Assembly: GCA_033002965.1 (NCBI GenBank)
Contig: JAURVB010012941.1
Coordinates: 248,001 to 312,000, forward strand
Source of the DNA: Piper betle
Lineage: Eukaryota > Streptophyta > Magnoliopsida > Piperales > Piperaceae
Direction: 5' to 3'
DNA length: 64,000 nucleotides
The notes beneath the pieces are model-generated. The model saw only the letters and a program-made list of their open reading frames with translations, made no database searches and had not been told where the DNA came from. Made by a program: the position numbers and the translations under genes. Shown in pieces: positions 33,422-47,500 of the stretch. Position 1 is the first letter of the stretch; every line of letters begins with the position of its first letter.

Positions 33422-36160
33422 ATGTTTCATGATTTGCAGAGCCGGGGGCAGGACGTCGCCGGCGGCGGCGGCGACGGTGGAGCAGGAAATTTCACGGCGA
33501 GGGCCAGCCTCGGGGCCGTCCAGTTCCACGATCTGTACGGGTTCGTGGTGGAGGGGACGTTGAAGACGTCAATGTGTTGAACGAGGTGAGGGAGAGGGTG
33601 AGGGAGCAAGGCAGGGTGTGGTCGGCCATGGAGTCTTCCAAGGGTGCCGATTGGTACCTGCGGCAGACGGTCGCCGCCAAGTTGGCGGCTCCTTCTTCGC
33701 TCAATTTGTCGGCCATTGCAAACAACATCACCGGAGCTTTCTCGTTGAGGAAGCTGGTTAGGAAGGGCGTGCCGCCGGCTCTAAGGCCCAAGGTGTGGCT
33801 TTCGGTTTCTGGGGCGGCGAAGAAGAGGTCCACCGTGCCGGAGAGCTACTATGAGGATTTGACCAGGGCTCTTGATGGGCAGGTCACCCCTGCTACGCGG
33901 CAGATCGATTATGTGAGTAAGTTTTCCTTTTTTTTTCTTTTCTTTTGCTTTAGCAATCTTATTTCCATTGTTCTTGAATCATTGTTGGATTGATTTCATC
34001 TCAGACTGGTTACTAGCTAAGTCGTTGTGTATCTGTTCTATGAAAAGCTTGGGGAGATTCGGTCTCGTAGTTTTTTGAGATGATGATTATGTATGTAATT
34101 GAATTGATTTGCAGCATTAGGTGGACCTCGATGATGCTATCAGTGTTGTAAATTTTAGAAAATAACTGTTGTTATTTGCGATCACGTAGATTCTAACGTA
34201 AATCCATGTACCTCTTTTTGGGATAAGTTATAAGAAAAATAGAAGAACAAGATTGTTGGACGATTTGGAAATGCCTGCTAGTGAATACAAGACCATAGTA
34301 ATCTCGATGGCAATGTCAGTTTTCCATTTTCAAACAGATATTCTAGTCGGCATTTGCGTTCACTTATCATCCATGCATTCTCTGCTACATTTGTCTCTTG
34401 TCATTTTGTTTTGGTAATCAGCGAAATTATGTCTATTTGTCTTGTGAGATATGAGCTGAAAATCCTTACTTTTGTTCTGCCTTTATGTCTCGAAATTTTT
34501 TGATTATTTTTCTATAAACTGCACAGGATTTGCCTCGAACTTTTCCAGGTCAACCTCGTTTAGACTCACCTGAAAGTCAAGCATCTTTAAGGCGCATTCT
34601 TGCTGGCTATTCTTTGCGAGATTCGAATGTTGGCTACTGTCAGGTACTTGTCTTCTTACATATATCTCAACTAAGATGTTGGGATTCTGTATACTTCAGT
34701 AGTCTTTATTGATGTCACGAAATGCTTCAGGGGTTAAATTATGTGGCAGCACTGCTTTTGCTAGTCATGGAAACAGAAGAAGATGCCTTTTGGATGCTTG
34801 CTGTTCTCCTAGAAAATGTTTTGGCAGATGATTGCTACACTTATAATTTGTCAGGCTGTCATAATGAGTTAGCAGTGTTCAAAGATTTGCTTGTTAAAAA
34901 ATGCCCAAAGTATGTTCAAGTTCTTGCTTTAATTTTTTGGATATCTGATTACTGCAGATGATCTTTAGTTTTTAATCTGTTTGTTTACTGTTCTATGATA
35001 ATGAATCTTGCAGAATAGCCACTCATCTTGATAGTCTGGGGTTTGATGTTTCTCTTGTTACAACTGAATGGTTTTTGTGCCTGTTCTCAAAAAGCTTGCC
35101 TTCTGAGGTAAGATTGCTTTCAATTATTGTGTCTTCCATGTAACCATGTTGGGACATTGAGATTAACTTCTATGAATCTGTCTGATAATATCTGATGTCG
35201 AATCTCTTTCCATTCTATTTAGTGTATAACTTATTGCACATTGTAAATCATGAAATATTAATTGCATAAGACGCATTAATATGGTCATTCTCCTTCCTGA
35301 AGTTTGCAATATTCAACTTATCTTTACTTTTTGCTTGCTTTTCTATGATATGTAGATTCTGAACTTTGTTTGCCTTGTTTTTGGGAATGGTATTTTGCTT
35401 TTTATGACATATTTGTAGACTACACTGCGTGTTTGGGATGTCCTGTTCAATGAGGGGGCACAAATTTTGTTCCAGGTTGCCTTGGCAATTTTCAAGGTAT
35501 GCAGGTTATGCAACATTAGTTGTCTTACCTAAAGCTTGGGTTTATCTATGAAGAAGTATGCAGATTATTAGAACAAAATTAGTCATTGCACTGTTTTTGT
35601 AGATGAAGGAAGATCAGTTGCTCGTTACTCATCAGATTGGCGAGGCAATCAATATCTTGCAGGCAACAACGGATCATCTATATGACCCTGATCAACTGAT
35701 GACTGTAAGAATAAAATTACTTATCAGAAAATCAATAGGATTATCCAGGATTAATTGGTCTGGTGTTCACAAGTGATTGGTGTGTTATCTGCACAAGTTC
35801 ATCCTCACTGCCATCTGATTTAGTTTTTATCCTTTAGATACACTTGATTGAGTGTTTGATCTTTAACTCTTCCTTATATGATCCTATATTTTCACTTGCA
35901 CTTTGTAACTGATAATTAGCCAAACTTTTGAAAACAAAATAGCAAATAAATAATCTTTTTTGCATCTCCTTATGCTGTTTCACCTCTGTAAGGATGTGCC
36001 TTAGACCTTCAATATGTTGCTTTTGCAGGTGGCATTTGATAAAATTGGTCCAATTCCTACCAATGCTATTGCAAAGCAGAGAAGAGACCAGAAATCAACT
36101 GTGATGAAAGAGCTTGACTACCAATTACAAAGACTTAAATTCTTGAAATACACTGAATAG
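33422..36160 (+). CDS. TBC-domain Rab GTPase-activating protein, one frameshift
   Basis: There are seven exons: 33422-33912, 34527-34643, 34731-34909, 35014-35107, 35419-35496, 35603-35704 and 36029-36160. TBC proteins switch off Rab GTPases during vesicle traffic. Both catalytic fingers are present: arginine in [13 protein letters not shown] (about R168) and glutamine in GYCQGLNYVA (about Q203). Later blocks [19 protein letters not shown] and [12 protein letters not shown] are typical TBC. About 397 residues are predicted, which is short for the family and nearly all TBC domain. The start ATG opens [13 protein letters not shown] frameshift lies at the G run 33553-33556: four Gs where five would read [15 protein letters not shown] and join the downstream frame. 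Without that base the frame stops at about 33581, and an internal start would be needed. I take this as a missing base. Confidence 0.85.
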
Positions 36161-37722
36161 GGGAATTTTAGGCATGCTATTTTCACATTGTATCTATCTA
36201 ACCTCACTCTTTCTTTCATTTCTTCTTCCTAACTTCGATCTTCACCTCGCCATTGATTGTCATTGAAGAATACTTAGGTTTGGTTGCTATGTCACCCATG
36301 CCTTGACCAGCATTACATGATGGTGATAGAAACATCCAACATGCTCAACAAACCTGTGCATTATTGTCAATGTTGTGTTATGTACTTCAACTGATATAAA
36401 TCTAAGAACATTCTTTTTTTCAAAACAGATGTGAGATTGCAACCAAGCAACTACCATTTTATATACCCATGTCATAAACATTTTAAATAATTAAAATAAT
36501 AAATTGGGTTTGACTACCACGCCTTTATTTGGTGCAATTAAGTAATCTATAGTTCATTTTTGTTTAGTTTCACATCATTTTGCAAGATGCAATATTATTA
36601 GAATTTTGTACCTCTATCGTAACCTAGCTCGGATGATTTACTTTCTTCCTCTTATACGGGTGATGAAAAGTAATTAATTTGAATTAAATTTTGATTTTAT
36701 CTTCAACACAATTTGGTATATCTCGATTTACGATTTTATAAAGGAAAAAATTTTCTTTAGCCCACAACACGAACATGTTCATGCCCCAAATTCTAATCTG
36801 GGATGTTTAATCATACGGATGACCATGATTTGATGAAAACAAAAGAAAACAATATCCTCTACTCCCTTTCTTCACGGGCAGCCCAATTCCTCTTTTATAA
36901 ATGACCAAAAATGTTATATAATATAGGCTAAATAGTTTATGCAGCGTGGGGCAAAAAATTTTTGCCCCAAATTTTAATATGCCTGTCAGATTACAAAATG
37001 TTATCTAAATTGATTAGTTTTTGACCTGGGAAAAAAAACATAAACCTTTGACATCGACGGTTGTCGTCCTACTGCAAACAGCCACCTTCCACCTCGACCT
37101 CATCGTCTTGTCACCTCGCAGCCTCCTCTTCCCCACTCTTTCCTCCATGCTCCTTGGCTGAGAACACTCTATGCTTCGATCACAGCCACGATGGGGGTGA
37201 TGCCCACAAAATTTTTTTTCTAATGCGCGGCCAAATTTGGCTGTTGTTAGCTAGATCCGATCACCGCGCAGTTTGACCTGGCCGTCCCTCGATTAGAGCT
37301 GGTTGGGGAAGGCCCGATCTAGCTTGCGACAGCCAAAAGAAAAAAGGCTGTATATTTGGTTACTTGGCTTCAATTCGACTGTGATTAAATTTGCCTAGTG
37401 AGCGGCCAAACAAGGCTGCATGTGGCCAGCACGACTGGTTGAGAGTATTTCTTTTTAAATTAATAAATTTGGGATGTCTTTGGACAGGTCCAAATTAAAT
37501 TTTAATTTTTTATATTTTTTAAATTAATAAATATAGATAACCCATCTCAAAATTGGGTTCACAAATACTAGGTACATTACACAATATAAATCTAAAAATC
37601 AGTAAAATAATAAAAATGGAAAATAAAAAGATTTTAAAAAATGTTTTTTATTACGTTCAGAAAATATTTTAGATTAACGCCTCTCAACCCTTCTTCTCCG
37701 GCGGCACCGCCGCCGCCGTCAA
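36161..37722. other. intergenic between TBC and tRNase Z genes
   Basis: No gene is recognised. A short GC-richer patch at 37060-37300 has a frame with no known domain. The stretch from about 37440 to 37680 is AT-rich and precedes the tRNase Z start. Confidence 0.5.
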
Positions 37723-40286
37723 ATGTCGAACCTTTCCCTCCCCTTCCTCCAACCCCCGCCGCCCGCGGCAACGACCGGCCGCGTCAAGGCCTTCCCCAAC
37801 CTGGTCGCGGCGCAACCGCACGCCCACCGCTCGGGCTTCCTGTCGGCCTTGACCCACGCCATCGAGGAGGAGGAGTTCCGCAAGGCCAGGGCGGAGGTGA
37901 CCCGCAAGGGCGTCGACGTCGAGGGCGTCCTCGTCGAGGGCGTCTCCGTCGGCGGCCACGAGACGTGCGTCATCGTGCCCAGCCTCAACGCCGCCTTCGA
38001 CATCGGCCGCTGCCCGGCCCGGGCCGTGCACCAGGACTTCCTCTTCATCACCCACGCCCACCTCGACCACATTGTACTCTCCATCTCGAGCTCCAAATTT
38101 GTTAGCAACAAAGATTCAGTTTTTGAGCTAGTAAACTGATATTGATGCAGGGTGGGCTACCCATGTATCTAGCTACTCGTGGACTGTACAATTTGCAGCC
38201 CCCGACGGTGTTTTTGCCTACTTTCATTAAGGATGGTGTGGAGAAGCTGCTTGATATTCATAGGGAGCTCAGTAACGCCCAGCTGAATGTCAATATAGTA
38301 GCACTGGATGTGGGTATGTTCTCTTATTGCTCTTTTATCATATGCTGTTATTGTATGTTGAAACGTGATTACGATATGTGACTAATTGGTGATGAGAAGG
38401 AACGTGGGAAGGTGACAGAATACTTGAAGAGTGGGGAAGATATAAAAGGATTAGTTATAGCAAAGAGAAGAGATTGGGGTGCATCCGTGCTTCTATTGAA
38501 ATACATGATAGAATACAATAAATAGTTCCTAAAACCAAGTAATATTAAGCAGTTACAATCACCACACACTGACACTTAAAATAGATTGACCGGGTCTTTC
38601 TATGTTGTTGAACTTGAACATCAGGTGAAACTTATGAATTGAGAAATGATATTGTAGCCAGACCATTCAAGACACACCATGTCATACCAAGCCAGGTAGA
38701 TGATGCTGAGTTTTTTTCTTTTTGATGTTCAATCTTTTACATGGGGAATGTCATGTTTCTTTTCCAGGGGTATGTTGTTTACTCTGTGAGGAAGAAGCTT
38801 AAAAAACAGTATGCGCATTTGAAAGGTCCGCAGATAAAGAAATTGAAGTTAGCGGGTGTAGTGGTGTGTAGCATTTGGGTCATTTTGGTGGCTCTCTTCT
38901 TTTTTTAAGTGTTTATTTGTCTGTTCTATCAAAATATTTTTTCTAATATTGATGTTATAATGACTAGATTACAGATACCATCCTGTCTCCTGAAGTAGCC
39001 TTTACTGGAGATACAACTTCTGATTTTATACTCGACCCTCGCAGTGCAGATGCTTTAAGATCAAAGATTCTAATAACTGAGGTTCATTTTTCCTTACCGT
39101 TTTTATTTGGTAGCCAATATTTTTTACTGATTCTTGTACGAGAGGTTTCACTGTCTAGTCGGGTTTATTTCTTACTGGTTCTTGTGAGCTGTTCTGAGTG
39201 TTGTTTCATTGCATGATTTTTGGATGTCTCAGAAGAAAAGAACTCGAACAATATATATTTAGCTGAAAAAATAGGGGTTAATATTTAGCATGAGGTGAGG
39301 AAAGTTTTGTTTTCTATGTGCTTTGAAAATTATTTGTGATTTTTGTGGATGCTTTTTCAAGTTATCTAAATCCCTTGCTTAATCTGGTTTAACCAAAATT
39401 GAAGCCTTTGCTGTGCGACACTTTTCTTCATCTTCATTGATACTCAGAATTAGTAGCATTTGACCACAAACATATCAGACAAAAATGATTGGGGAGGATA
39501 CTTTTGTTTATTAAAATGGAGCCTTGTTATCGAAGCGAGCTCAATAATTTTAGCCCATCCAGGCACAAGCTGCACACTGATTCTAAGGAGGATCGTTAGA
39601 TCATTATCCATGAGTATCAACTGTCAAGGAATAGGAGAAACCCAACTGTTAGAGTGGGCGAAAATCTTCTATACTTATATACTGCAGAGTGCAGACTGAA
39701 TTTTAAAATCAATTATCTAAATTAATAAGGCATTGGACGAAAGTCACTGCTTTTCTGTAAAAAGTTTTATATGTTTGTGGTGTCAATTGATCGTGGCTCT
39801 AAATTTTTAGGCAACCTTTCTGGCTGAAGATTGTAGTATTGAACATGCACGTGAACATGGTCATATGCATTTGCTGGAGGTAAATTGAGATTTACTGCAA
39901 CCTTTTATTTTCACTGATCGTTTGTTAGATGTTTAAGGGCACCTGAAAATTAAGAAGATTATAGAAGTAGCTAAACGAGTTAGACCACAATACCTCTTGA
40001 TATACTTTTCACAATGGATTTTTCTTTTCTTAATTAAAAAATTCTAGATCCTTGAACATGCTCAATGGTTCAGAAACAAAGCTCTTCTTCTCACACACTT
40101 CTCATCACGGTACAAGATTGAGGTAATTTGAGGAGCATCTGCAATGTTTAACACCTTACTATGATTTGGTGAAATTCTGAAGTCTTGCTTTTGCAGGATA
40201 TACGGAGGGCAGTGTCTAAGCTTCAAGCAAAATTGTCTGCTAAAGTGGTTCCTTTAACTGAAGGTTTTAGAACTTCCTATTCATAA
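37723..40286 (+). CDS. TRZ2: short-form tRNase Z, TRZ2-like
   Basis: There are eight exons: 37723-38073, 38151-38313, 38625-38695, 38768-38863, 38968-39081, 39811-39879, 40048-40122 and 40197-40286. The phases agree, giving 342 residues. tRNase Z is a metallo-beta-lactamase-fold endonuclease that cuts the 3' trailer from precursor tRNAs before CCA addition. Visible features: the zinc motif HAHLDH (H111, H113, D115, H116), PFKTHHVIPSQ, the AFTGDT aspartate, ITEATF (HEAT-like loop), and LTHFSSRY with the last histidine. The end, PLTEGF then RTSYS, closely matches plant TRZ2. The N-terminal ~45 residues are not conserved and could be a plastid transit peptide, as in Arabidopsis TRZ2; targeting is inference. 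The first exon is GC-rich and the rest AT-rich. The frame is intact. Confidence 0.9.
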
Positions 40287-41556
40287 ATTGCGTGCCACAC
40301 TTCACATAACTTGAACAAAAACTTTGTTTCTATCTTCCTTGTGTTTGTTTCAAGCTGTATATTTAGCATCTTTCATCTTGAGATTGAAGTTCCTAATCTT
40401 CTTTTTCTGTCATGAGCATATGGGAGGATCTGTATTTAGTTGTTTGTTGAATAGTGTACATTAGGGGAAAAAAGATTGTAAACTCATAGTTTTTTGTAGC
40501 CAAGTGTTGCCTTTGAGAACTGTTAATAGATTTTCTCAATGTAGTTGCAGAAACTGGGGAGAATTTTGACTATTTTAATTGAAAGGTAATCAAACATCTA
40601 ATTATTCTGAAAATGCTTGCACCAACACTTTGGTCTCTTACAATGCCGATCACAAGTCCTGACTGTCCTGTCTTAGCTGTGATTTGTTTATACTCCTTTT
40701 ATTATAATTTATTTATTATGCTTTTAATTTGATATCTAAGATTTCTAAGTTTGCAAAAATTACATATAAAATAGAAAGCTATGAGTAAAATTTTAAATGT
40801 TGTTTTCTATTTAAAATTGTTGTAAAATCCAATTATTTTCTTATCCAAGTTATATTTCAATTCATGAACGATATCTAATGGATATTTTTCAATACAATTT
40901 CCTAGATTTTGGACAAAAAAACCTAGTTTTTTTCTAGCAAACACATAGTTGATGCTTGTGAGTCCATGAAATTGAGCATGCATAAACCCGACTTTTCTTA
41001 TTTAAGTTCGAGTTAAGATTCAAATTAAAATATCATGAAGCCAAAAATTAAGCCAAATCAAGATTAATGAAAGATATGAACAACCCCTACCTTGGAAGGA
41101 AGAAACTATTCTAAACAAATCTAAAGGCCCTTTTTTAAATATATATATATATATCTAACGCCTAATTAATTTATTTATTTATATTTGCACAAAAAAACTA
41201 AGGCCTAATTGCTTCCACCCAAATGGCTTTGTACCCACTAAACCCTAAATAACCTTTTCACATGTCCCGATTAGACAACAGCCTCAAGCCCAAGCCCAAG
41301 CCCACTATTATTTCTATTACCAGCACGTGCGTGTTTTCGCACGTACGAATGTTGGAAAGGATTGGCCCCAACCGCCGCCATCGATACCGCCAGCGTCGCC
41401 GTCATCGTCGCCGGTGACCACCGCCGGCTGCGACTCCTCCGCCGCATTCCGATACGCCGCCTCGGACTCCTCCTCCCAATTCGAACAGCCGTAAAAGTCC
41501 AATCTTTTCCCTTTTCCGGCGCCGAGAAGTGGCATTCTCCGCCCCGTCCGCCGGCC
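40287..41556. other. intergenic between tRNase Z and PHD/BAH genes
   Basis: AT-rich, no gene seen. The last ~200 bases are GC-rich and likely form the 5' leader of the PHD/BAH gene. The frame there is open upstream to 41362, but I start at 41557, where the ATG has GCCATGG context and conserved-looking sequence begins. Confidence 0.5.
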
Positions 41557-44500
41557 ATGGAGACGGCGATCGGGGCGGCTGACGCTGTTGCCAGAGACGG
41601 CCCCGACGCTGAGAACTGCCTTCTCGAGAGGGCCAGGGTTGATCGCGGCGCGGACATCCGGCGGGTTGCGGAGATTCTGATGGTCCTGGCCGCCGCCTCC
41701 AGGGTTCGAGGTGGGCGGGTTCTCAGTGCCGGCGAGAGGGAGCTCATGGGCGAGGTGAGGGAGAAGCTCGTCGAAATTTGCGGGCTTTTGTCTCCCAAGG
41801 ATCTTCTTGGTAGGGATGCGGTGCGGGTGGTATTGGAGGATCTTGGGCTTAGCAAGTTGAAGGATCAGAGGTTGGGTTTTCGCCCTGCCAAGGTCTCCAT
41901 TGCCGAGAAGTTGGCGCTCACTCAGCATAAGGTCGGTTTTGAGTTTCATGTTCTTTCTTTTGGTTACTTGATTTCAATTGGTTTTGATGCGAAGTTAAGA
42001 AATAATCAGTAAATTTGCAGTAATTTTTGCTTAAGCAAAACATGTTTTTTTATTTAAACTGGAGTTTTAAGTTACCTTGGTAGAATGAATGGTACTGTGT
42101 CTGTCATTGTGAATGTTTGGTAGCCATATTTTGGCTTTTTCTTTATGATCAAAGAAAACAAATAATCATCACCTAAGACAGCCATCTAATGTACTCTGTG
42201 AATTCTAACATTCTACGTGCTCATTTAAAGCTATTGTTCCCTATTTTTTTGTATGGCTACGTGAATAATTTAATAATTATTTCTTTTGATGTTTGTGTGT
42301 AAGTCATGTGAATGATTGTGCTGTGCATGGGCGTTCACTGATTGCAACTAGGGTCTTTGTTAATGGTCCTGTAACTGTTCGTTTTTGACTGGCATGCGTA
42401 AATTATTTATTGAATTTTGTGCATAGATGGAAGAGTCGGGTAGGGAGGTCACATTTCAAGCTCCTCCAGGTCCTTCTCAAGTATTTCCACAGGGTCTAGT
42501 TACGGCCATTGATGACCAAACCGCCACTTTTCATCCTGGGGGAACTCACAGGTATATGAGATGGCTTAGTTCATTGGACGAAAAATATTAAACAAACTCA
42601 GTGGTTAGATTTCCAATTTTTTCCTTCCTGTTCGAATTTCTTTGCCCTCATTTCTCCAATTATTTGTTAACAGCAACATGCAGCCTCAACAAGCTGTCAT
42701 CATCAAAAGTCAACCCCTCCTGGCAGCTCTTTCTCTAGTGACCCTCAATCTTTTGCATTACCTGAGAAAGAACCAACACATTTTTTATTGGATCTTCGAG
42801 TAAATGGCACCCCTTATTTATTGCAAGTTCAAGGTCAGTCATTATTTAGAAAGTAAATGTGAGCAGGGAATGGTCTAGTCTTCATTTTCTAGTACCAGTC
42901 TCCCCTACGTTGACAGAAGAGGGAGAAAACTTGTATTTGCTGCTACCTTGCGTGGATATTTCCTCCCATTTCTTCCTTGTTTTCTCATTGCAGGCGTTTT
43001 TACATGCTATGATGCCACAAAACCAATAATGCCAACATGAATGATGAATCTATCATTGTTTTAGACTAAGACAATGGTTATGCTTGTTTACTACTTAGAG
43101 AGTGTGTGTGTGCTATGGGACATAAATCTACAATAAATATAGATTTAGTGATTGAGCGAAATCATTGGAGCTAATCTAGGTTCTGCTTTTTCTCAACAAC
43201 TGAAGGTTGAATTTTAATTTGAGAGAGCATCTTAGTAGTCCAAAATATTATGAGCATCAAGAAAGAAAGCAACGGAAACCTGCATCTACATGGAATTATC
43301 TTTCTTGACACTGATTTTCATTCTATCCATTTCTTTTACTTTTTAATGTGAGCATTGACTTGAACATGTTATATATGAGAGCTAAGATATCAGAATCCAC
43401 GTCTACTATGTGGATTGTTGTTTACTTGAAACGTAAATTGTAGAACCAGTTGTGAGTTCAAGACATATAATTGAATCTTTTCAATTTTTTTTAGTCTTTG
43501 ATCATTGCAATGTGTTCTGATCCTCAATGCCTTGTTGTCTACGGAAGTAGAGTAGTCATTCAATTGCTATTCGACTATATGTATTGTTCAATCTGTTTGG
43601 TATGAGATTTTTGAAAATAATGATTGATTTTTTTGTTCTTTTCCAGCAAATCCTACTGTCGTTAACATGGAAATGAAATCAAAAATTTCTTCGTCTCAAG
43701 TTTCAAACTTCTGCAGTGCCAAAAACGGGTGAAACTTATAAGCCTATTGATCAATTTCCGTCATTGTCTAAAGTAGTTCAAGAGCCAAGCAGCCTTCCAA
43801 TGGCTTCTCAGCCAACTACAGATCATAACGCAAATGCTTTTGGTATTCAAACTGCATCGGTACAGCCTTTAAGCTCTTCCCATACCGTACAGTCCTTGTA
43901 TGCCAACCATCTTGAAATAGCTAGAAGTGTCCAGAAGGTCTTGCAATCAAGGGTTCCAGATCCTCCCAAATGGATCCTTCCTTCTACTGATTACATGAGC
44001 AAACCTTTGACTTGTCCGGTCTGCAAATTAATTTTAAGCGATATAACAAATGTACTTGTTTGTGACTCATGTGAGAAGGGAACACACTTAAAGTGTCTTC
44101 AAACATTTGATCAAAAAAGTATTCCGCAAGGTGAGTGGCATTGCCCAAAGTGTTTGATTTTAAGCAATGGGAGACCTCTGCCACCTAAGTATGGTCGTGT
44201 TAGTCGTAGCACTGGAGCAGCAAAAGCTTCTATCTCTTCTGATCAAAGCAATAATAGTTTGCGAAAGGCTGTGGCTCTTGGTGATTCTAATACATTTAAT
44301 TTAGCTGCTGCCACCAGCATGGTGCGGAGCCATGATGAACCTATTTCTGATGTTCCTAGTTCAAGCAATGAGCAAGTTCTCTGTCCAAAAGAAGTGACAA
44401 TGGATGGTGCCAATCCAATTTCCCAAATTCCAGTAAAAGATGTAGGCGGAGAATCTAATATTTCTGTTGCTGTTGATGTTTCTGCTGTTGTTGTTGACAA

Positions 44501-47500
44501 TAGTCAAGGGAAGCTCTTGAATGATAATAACCAATTGTCGTGTGATTCAAAAATAATAGCTTCTCCAGCAATGTTAGATTCAAAGTGTCAGACTGGTAAT
44601 CTTTCTTTTGGTTCACCAGAAACTGGTGTTAGTCATGACTCCAAATCTCAACTTTTTTGTAATTCACATGAAGTTTGTGAAATAAAGATGAATGACGCCA
44701 TGGATGCTCAAGAACAGTCAGTTGGAGGGATGTTGGAAAATGAAGGCCTTCAAGAATCTAAGCCATTAACCAGTACAGGAAAATGTACTGAAAGTGAACC
44801 CACCCAAATGTGACATTGAAGGTGCAAGACATGATGGAGATCCTGTTGTTAGTGAAGTAAAGTTGGAGAATTCTGATGGGACAAATGATGGCAGTCGATC
44901 TTCTGTAGAGGTTCTGCTAGAAGTAGCTTGGATTGGAGAAGCACTTAAAGTAGTGGATGAGAAGACATATTATGAATCTTGTAGTATTGATGGCATAATT
45001 TACAAGACCCAGGACTATGCTCTTGTTGGTTCTAACAGCTGCGAGCTCCATCCTTCAATCATACAGGCAAGTCCAGTTTTTTGTGTTTTGCTTGTTCATT
45101 TAATTTCTGGACACTAGTGAACAATCAGCGATTAAAAATCTTCCCTGTCTTGTTTAAAATATATTTTTTCGTGTTGTTTTTGCATTAATTGTTTGTTCCA
45201 TTCAAGCATAGGTTTTGTGGGAAGATAACAGAACCAGTACAAAATGGGCCATGCTGACTAGGTGCTATTTTCCTGATGATATGCCTCTATCCATTCAACC
45301 GCCTTCAACCCCAGAAAAAGATGAGGTGAGTGAAATTCCTTAGTTTTTTACCTCAGCGATATCAGTTGGATAATAGTTATAAATGCTACTTTTGGTGGCC
45401 TCAATTATTTGGTTTCTAACTTTCATGTTTGTTTAAGTTACTGCTGTTTGATACCTTACAACAGCCGTAAATCATGATCACTGTCTAAGTAAATCAATAT
45501 ACCTAAGACACTTTTTTACCTTCCATGTGAAGCATCAGTATGCTGCTGAAGAATAATACCCTATAATTTGATTATACAAAGAAGCGAGATATATTTTGGT
45601 TAATATGATTTTTAAGACTTATATATTTCAGATTTTGTGTTCAAATTTTGTAACTACATGCATGAATTTGTGTTGGCAATCAAATGATGCAAAATCTAGC
45701 TGGGAATTGCAATGATGATGATAATGAGAATGATATGAGAATCTGGAGAGGATTGTTTGTATGAAAATGTTGTTCTTGAGGCATTTCCAAAGAAAATTTG
45801 CCCATAATGGGGAGAGGATTGTTTTACATTTTGCTGTTCTCATTTTTATGATTTTTTTTTGGTCATCTATGATCAATGTTTTCAAGAATATAAAGAAATT
45901 GTACATTTGCCCACAATATTTGATATTCTGAGGACATTTGAAGAAATGTTTGCATTTATAACGCCTTCATTTCTGACTTGATTGACAGTGGTTTATATTC
46001 TGCGGCGTATCTCTTGCAGGTATACCAGTCAAATCATGAGAGCACTCTGCTGCTCGGGTTATTCCGTGGTCCATGCAAGTCTTTTTCTCGTAATGATTAC
46101 CATGGAGAATGTGAAAAAGGGTTTAGGACCCAAGCTGCAAATTGCCACCAATTTATATGAGCAAGTAAATTTCCTACTTAATATTTTTATGTTACAGAAC
46201 ATGAGCAATGGCAAATTTATCTTACTCTCTCTCAATCTGATTTTGAGAAAGGCCAACTTGATTTTTATTAGTGTGCCGAGTGTAATACATCAAATTCGGT
46301 TTACGTTCGTGAACTGAACTAGCATGTTATAGGCCCTGGTTAGATTAGCTAACTCGATCCTAACTCATCTGGATCTAATCTCGACATTTTAAGATGAAGA
46401 TATAATTCATAATGCATTGATAAATGTATAAACTTTAACATGATATTACATGAATGAAATGTAATTCAAGCACATACCAATATAATTACGATCAAATTTA
46501 ATAAAAATTCTAAAATAAAACGGACAAATTTTTTTTTAAAAGTGCAATTAGGGTTTACCTTGTTAAAATAATAAATATTAATATATATGGATATATCAAT
46601 AATTTTAATCACCCATAATCTAATATATTGTATATTTATTATAGATCTTGGGCTACATTTTTACTGCGCACTCTGATCACATCTCACCTTTTGTCATCAT
46701 ATTTTAGCTTTTCATCATGTCATAACATCTTCTCATTATATTTACTCATATCCTATCATGTCTTAGTATTTTACATCATTCACAATATAATATCATCACA
46801 AATAAAGTATTAACCACTCTATTGAATGACATGTGTGCAAGCAATAACAGTGCTCCGTCTAAGCCGGCTTCTCCAACTCGTGATTATTACCTACATATAA
46901 TATAAAAACATGTCAATAACAAGTATTAATGGTCCGAAAAATAAAATAACTATAACAAATTGGCTATGAGAGCAAACTCTCATATGAAAGAAAACATTAT
47001 ATACTCCACGTGAATACTCTGAAGGGCACTACTAAGGAGCCACTGGGCTGCAGACCCGATAGCATCCCAAACTTACTAATTTGCTGTTGATGTCGCTCTC
47101 GACATTTTCTTACTTCATTTCTTGGTCTCAAATCCTAAGCCCTGTCCTTACCTCCATATTTCTCCTGGCCTTGAGCACGAAGGCCGAGTACTCTCAGGCA
47201 GTCGCCTTTAGTACCTTTTGAACCACAAGTCCGGACATGCGCTATACTAAACAATACCCGTAAACCTCCACGTTCTCCGGGTGCAAAGAACTCAAACGCG
47301 GAGTTGTCAGGATCCCTCGGGAATGGAACAGTCCGCTGGCACTAATCCAGAGCGGGCTTTGACTGTCACGGCATCCGCTCATGGTACATGCAGTCGGTTT
47401 CTCTATCTTTCATTTTACTAAAAATCGAAAACTATATATATATATATATATAGGGCTGGGGAGGGATTATATAATAGGCCCGAAGGCAACTTGTGGTGGA

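Noticed and set aside
37061..37276. 71-codon frame in the TBC-tRNase Z spacer
   Set aside because: Low-complexity Ser/Pro start, no homology I recognise, and no splice or promoter context.
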